From Cytophagales bacterium (GTDB lineage Bacteria > Bacteroidota > Bacteroidia > Cytophagales > Thermoflexibacteraceae), in the NCBI GenBank assembly GCA_013298985.1, contig JAAFJS010000031.1, positions 1-36,129 of the forward strand: DNA of 36,129 bases, given 5' to 3'. A program made the translations under genes and the position numbers. Under the pieces are notes generated by a model. That model saw only the letters and a list, made by a program, of their open reading frames with translations, had not been told where the DNA came from and did not search any database. Below are positions 33,101 to 36,129 of the stretch, one piece after another (position 1 is the stretch's first letter; each line of letters begins with the position of its first letter).

Positions 33101-34105
33101 ATGGAAAATATTGAATGGGGAAAAACGCCACCGCCCACAGACGCGTCAGCGTTGCGGTTAAAAATCCAAGAAGTTTATGAGGAGATGAACAAGGTAGTAG
33201 TGGGGCAACGCTATATGATTAATCGCCTTTTGATTGGACTTTTTACGAACGGACATATTCTGCTCGAAGGCGTGCCAGGGCTTGCCAAGACATTGACTAT
33301 CAACACTCTTGCCAATGTATTGCGCTTAAATTTTCAGCGTATTCAGTTTACGCCTGACCTGCTGCCTGCGGACTTGATAGGTACGATGATTTATAACCAA
33401 AAAACGGCTGAGTTTGAGGTAAAAAAGGGACCTATTTTCGCTAATCTTATTTTAGCAGATGAGGTGAACCGTTCTCCTGCCAAGGTGCAGTCTGCCCTGC
33501 TCGAATCTATGCAGGAAAAGCAAGTAACGATTGGCGATACTACTTTTAAGTTGGACATTCCTTTCTTGGTATTAGCAACGCAAAACCCTGTGGAACAGGA
33601 AGGTACGTATCCGCTTCCTGAAGCGCAGTTAGACCGCTTTATGATGAAAGTGTATGTAAATTACCTCGACAAAGAAGCGGAATTAGAGGTGATGCGCCGT
33701 ATGTCGAACCTGACTTTTCATAGTGATGTAAAGCAAGTATTGAGCAAAAGCGAAATTTTTGCGATTCGTGATGCTATCAACATGGTGAAAATTTCTGAGT
33801 CTTTGGAAAAATATATCATCGAACTTATTTTTGCCACTCGCAAGCCCAAAGAATATGGATTGAACGAGGAAGCCGCCTTTATTCAGTTTGGCGTTTCTCC
33901 GCGAGCAAGTATCAACATCAACCGCGCCGCCAAAGCGATTGCGTTCTTGGAAGGCAGAGATTATGTACTGCCCGAAGACATCAAAGAGATAGCTTATGAT
34001 GTACTGAATCACCGAATTTTATTGAACTACGAAGCTGAGGCTGAGGGAGTTAGTACGAGAGAAATCATAGATAGTATCCTGAAAAAAGTAGCCATTACCA
34101 AGTAA
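33101..34105 (+). CDS. MoxR family AAA+ ATPase
   Basis: 334 residues. Walker A lies in HILLEGVPGLAKTLTINTLA (residues about 51-70), Walker B in NLILADEVNRSPAKVQSALLESMQEKQVTI, sensor 1 in LVLATQNPVEQEGTYPLPEAQLDRFMM, and sensor 2/lid in FGVSPRASININRAAKAIAFLEGRDYVLPEDI. All catalytic positions are intact. MoxR ATPases assist assembly or activation of partner proteins, usually with an adjacent DUF58 protein and vWA proteins. Here the neighbours are gldF upstream and a protein of unknown function downstream; the only DUF58 gene in the window lies about 31 kb away at 741. Two TAnnTTTG-type -7 boxes (32947-32954, 32967-32974) occur upstream but neither has a good -33 partner. Confidence 0.95.
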   Translation: MENIEWGKTPPPTDASALRLKIQEVYEEMNKVVVGQRYMINRLLIGLFTNGHILLEGVPGLAKTLTINTLANVLRLNFQRIQFTPDLLPADLIGTMIYNQKTAEFEVKKGPIFANLILADEVNRSPAKVQSALLESMQEKQVTIGDTTFKLDIPFLVLATQNPVEQEGTYPLPEAQLDRFMMKVYVNYLDKEAELEVMRRMSNLTFHSDVKQVLSKSEIFAIRDAINMVKISESLEKYIIELIFATRKPKEYGLNEEAAFIQFGVSPRASININRAAKAIAFLEGRDYVLPEDIKEIAYDVLNHRILLNYEAEAEGVSTREIIDSILKKVAITK

Positions 34106-34138
34106 TTATCACAAGCATCAATTTAGCAATCTTTATTT

Positions 34139-34651
34139 ATGAAAGACGATATTTTTTTCTTACCGCTATTTATCAAAGAAAAAATATATGTGATAGGGAA
34201 AGACGAATTGATGCTTGTCGAAGAAAAACAAGCTCCCGTAACCACACAATATATAATAGAAGATACTACTGAAAAACTAATAAAGCCTGAAAAGATAGCG
34301 CAAACTATCAATCCCAGCCCATTTCTGATTCTTCATGAAGAAAATTCGCCACTGCCCGCGCCCCAAGAAGAACTACTTTCTAATATATTGAAGGCGATTA
34401 ATATTCCGCTACCTCAGATAGAAAAAATATTTGTGGGAGAGTTTAGGCGGGAATACCTGACGGGAAGGCAGTTTATCTTTGTGCTTTCGTCTTCTGTCCC
34501 TGCGCCATTTGCACAAATGGAAAAAAACAAAGTTAGGTTGCTCTCTGAGGGTACACAAGCCCTGATTTCTGATTCACTGACGGATTTGACCAATGACAAG
34601 CAAAAAAAAATGGCATTGTGGGCAGAACTAAAACAGCACTTCAAAATGTAA
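34139..34651 (+). CDS. Protein of unknown function with DNA polymerase III psi-like features
   Basis: 170 residues, soluble, no signal peptide. Predicted layout after residue 60: strand FLILHE (62-67), helix EELLSNILKAINIP (77-90), strand IEKIFVG (94-100), strand FIFVLSS (112-118), then helical ALISDSLTDLTNDKQKKMALW (141-161) and AELKQHF. This alternation resembles the uracil-glycosylase-like fold of the psi subunit (HolD) of DNA polymerase III, and from memory the ending recalls the E. coli psi ending around ALTDLRANPTARAALW: both have LTDL, a short gap, then ALW near the end. The N-terminal 60 residues are divergent. It follows moxR by 33 bases and may share its transcript. Resemblance is from recall and pattern, not an alignment, so function remains unknown. 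Confidence 0.5.
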   Translation: MKDDIFFLPLFIKEKIYVIGKDELMLVEEKQAPVTTQYIIEDTTEKLIKPEKIAQTINPSPFLILHEENSPLPAPQEELLSNILKAINIPLPQIEKIFVGEFRREYLTGRQFIFVLSSSVPAPFAQMEKNKVRLLSEGTQALISDSLTDLTNDKQKKMALWAELKQHFKM

Positions 34652-34711
34652 CGTAAAAGTATTTGTGCAAAAACAATTGCTACTTTAATAAGTGCAATTT
34701 TAGGAGGGTTT

Positions 34712-35332
34712 TTGATTAAAAACAACAAATCAAATATGGATATTATCGTAGGCATTTTATTTTATCTTTTTGCAAGCCAATCAACGCCTGATTTGCAGGA
34801 AGGTGATATTATTTTTCAAACTTCGCAGGGGAGTTTGAGCAAGGCTATTCAGTTGGCTACCAAATCCGAGTACAGCCATGTGGGGATTATTTTTAAGCAA
34901 GGCGCACAGTACATGGTCTTCGAAGCAGTCCAGCCTGTAAAATTAACACCTCTTACCGAGTGGATTGCAAGAGGCAAAGACCATCATTATGTGGTAAAAA
35001 GGCTTAAAAATGCAAGTAAACTCTTGGACAAAACTACTTTGGACGGCATGAAGGAGGTGGGAAAAAGATACATAGGGAAAAACTATGACATTTATTTTGC
35101 GTGGAGTGATGAACGTCTGTACTGCTCTGAACTGGTATGGAAAATCTATAAAGAAGCAACAGGGCTGGAAATAGGTGCGCTGAAAACATTGAAAGAGTTT
35201 GATTTACAGCCTATTGCTGTCAAACAAATGCTAAAAGAACACTACGGAAAAAATATTCCCCTTGATGAAAAAATTATCTCGCCTGATGCGATGTTTCAGT
35301 CCGATTTGCTCGAAACAGTGATTAACCAATGA
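34712..35332 (+). CDS. YiiX/YebB-type permuted papain-like hydrolase
   Basis: 206 residues from a TTG at 34712; an ATG at 34736 is the other candidate. TTG is preferred because AGGAGG (34702-34707) lies 4 bases before it and the extra residues supply the Lys-containing n-region of a signal peptide (KNNK before IIVGILFYLFASQS). The frame is open further upstream without an ATG. Catalytic positions of the permuted NlpC/P60 clan are present: H56 in YSHVGIIF, E71 in VFEAVQ and C138 in YCSELVW. YiiX-like enzymes are thought to cleave peptidoglycan or lipid amide bonds, so this is probably periplasmic. The downstream truncated esterase gene starts within its stop codon. Confidence 0.8.
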   Translation: MIKNNKSNMDIIVGILFYLFASQSTPDLQEGDIIFQTSQGSLSKAIQLATKSEYSHVGIIFKQGAQYMVFEAVQPVKLTPLTEWIARGKDHHYVVKRLKNASKLLDKTTLDGMKEVGKRYIGKNYDIYFAWSDERLYCSELVWKIYKEATGLEIGALKTLKEFDLQPIAVKQMLKEHYGKNIPLDEKIISPDAMFQSDLLETVINQ

Positions 35333-35541
35333 TTAAAATGAGTCTTAACAAACCAATATTTTTATTTTTTGTGTTGCAACTCATTGGTAATACACTTTGG
35401 GGACAACAAAAAATCAAGGATTATGTCAAAGAACAAACTGTTCAGGTGAAGCATTTGAGTATATCTGACACTATTTTTGATGACCTTGCGCCTTTGGGCA
35501 AAGCGATAGGCGATGCTCGAATCGTTGCTTTGGGCGAACAG
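35329..35541 (+). pseudogene. Truncated erythromycin-esterase-like gene (5' fragment)
   Basis: The ATG at 35329 overlaps the stop of the previous gene. The product begins MIKMSLNKPIFLFFVLQLIG (a signal peptide ending about LWGQ) and continues to DDLAPLGKAIGDARIVALGEQ at about residue 71. That ending is the start of the erythromycin esterase family domain, whose members continue THGDG and several hundred residues. Here the homology stops at base 35541, and the next coding region, uvrB on the other strand, ends at 35562. The reading frame carries on for 56 more codons only because it reads uvrB antisense, so the last part is not native. The gene is cut off, by deletion or rearrangement; an assembly error is possible. 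Confidence 0.7.
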
Positions 35542-35561
35542 ATGCTAAGAACTATTGTTCA

Positions 35562-36129
35562 TCACTTTTCCATTCCTTCTTTCTTTTTCTTTAATGCCAA
35601 AAACTCGTCGCGCAGGCGAGCCGCTTCGATGAAGTCGAGTTCTTTTGCTGCCTTTTCCATTTGTTTTTGCGTTTGGAGTATTAGCTTGTCTATCTCTTTG
35701 GCACTCATGTAGCTTACGATAGGGTCAGCAGCCAAGCCGTAGCTGATGTCTTCTGGCTCTATGTAGTATTGTTTTGCCTCTTTTTTGGAGTCAGCCACTT
35801 TGGTTTGCTGCATAATCGCATCTGTGGACTTTTTGATGGTCATAGGCACAATTCCGTTGGCAATATTATAGTCTTCTTGGATTCGGCGGCGGCGATTGGT
35901 TTCTTCCATAGCTGTTTGCATGGAGTCCGTAATCTTGTCGGCGTACATAATCACACGACCATTTTGATTTCTTGCGGCACGTCCAATCGTCTGAATAAGA
36001 GAACGTTGGTTGCGGAGGAAACCTTCTTTGTCAGCGTCCATGATGGCTACCAGCGAAACTTCGGGCAAGTCCAAGCCTTCACGCAGGAGGTTTACGCCCA
36101 CCAGCACATCAAAAATACCCAAGCGCAAT
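35562..36129 (-). CDS. uvrB: UvrABC excinuclease subunit B, 3' part
   Basis: The last 188 or so residues of UvrB, running off the right edge. Helicase motif V ([21 protein letters not shown]), motif VI (QTIGRAARN), the region [20 protein letters not shown] with the following YN and GI-P segment, and the C-terminal UVR domain EAARLRDEF near residue 173 that contacts UvrC are all present. UvrB is the damage-verifying helicase of nucleotide excision repair. The gene ends at 35562 (TGA), convergent with the truncated esterase fragment and only about 20 bases from its break. Two thirds of the protein, including Walker A, lies outside the window. Confidence 0.96.
   Translation of the reverse strand, partial: LRLGIFDVLVGVNLLREGLDLPEVSLVAIMDADKEGFLRNQRSLIQTIGRAARNQNGRVIMYADKITDSMQTAMEETNRRRRIQEDYNIANGIVPMTIKKSTDAIMQQTKVADSKKEAKQYYIEPEDISYGLAADPIVSYMSAKEIDKLILQTQKQMEKAAKELDFIEAARLRDEFLALKKKKEGMEK

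Noticed and set aside
35542-35712. Reading frame of the esterase fragment continuing past 35541
   Set aside because: It runs antisense through the end of uvrB, which is a clear real gene there, so these 56 codons are chance.
1-36129. CRISPR arrays, tRNA, rRNA, transposases, phage genes, toxin-antitoxin pairs
   Set aside because: No tandem spaced repeats, no cloverleaf sequences, and no matching protein motifs were seen.

Overview
The window looks like chromosome of a gliding member of the Bacteroidota, most likely class Cytophagia. The support is a GldF gliding-motility permease, an LruC-domain lipoprotein, low GC, almost no Shine-Dalgarno sequences, and several promoters of the Bacteroidota type (TTTG, 19-21 bases, TAnnTTTG). 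There are no tRNA or rRNA genes, CRISPR arrays, transposases or phage genes. The genus cannot be fixed from the sequence alone.

Left flank (1-6355): minus-strand genes for a YciO/YrdC-type protein, a DUF58 protein and RsmG, with a 650-base gene-free stretch full of palindromes between the last two. A plus-strand operon follows: an FAH-family hydrolase, a glycosyltransferase and a cellobiose/mannobiose 2-epimerase-like AGE protein. It has a clear promoter and a GC-rich inverted repeat in its leader.

Centre (6460-25527): one co-directional minus-strand surface-polysaccharide locus of 15 genes with short gaps or overlaps. Transcription starts at a Wzt-type ABC ATPase, then a methyltransferase, glycosyltransferases, an asparagine-synthase-type amidotransferase, two extended SDR epimerases, a glycosyltransferase, a non-hydrolysing UDP-sugar 2-epimerase, two glycosyltransferases, a second amidotransferase, another glycosyltransferase, and WlbC/WlbA/WlbB-type enzymes. 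WlbA, WlbC and WlbB would make UDP-GlcNAc3NAcA, the 2-epimerase would convert it to UDP-ManNAc3NAcA, and the two amidotransferases may make uronamides (inference). The UDP-GlcNAc 6-dehydrogenase, the initiating transferase and the Wzm permease are not in the window. The stretch 20810-24830 is very AT-rich, and its edge coincides with the end of the ATPase domain inside wzt, which suggests an exchangeable specificity cassette.

Right flank (25658-36129): a small aromatic-rich membrane peptide gene with a terminator just ahead of pheA; pheA with a clear promoter; an LruC lipoprotein on the minus strand; a 56-residue coiled-coil protein; tsf without rpsB beside it; an RbsC-type permease directly upstream of gldF; a MoxR ATPase; a protein of unknown function with psi-subunit-like features; a YiiX-type hydrolase; a truncated erythromycin-esterase-like gene; and the 3' part of uvrB. 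Two 87-bp palindromic elements with compensating base changes lie between these genes.

The observations most worth following are the possible pheA leader/attenuator, the psi-like protein, the 87-bp paired elements, the mosaic wzt with its AT-rich cassette, and the amidated diamino-uronic acid pathway.
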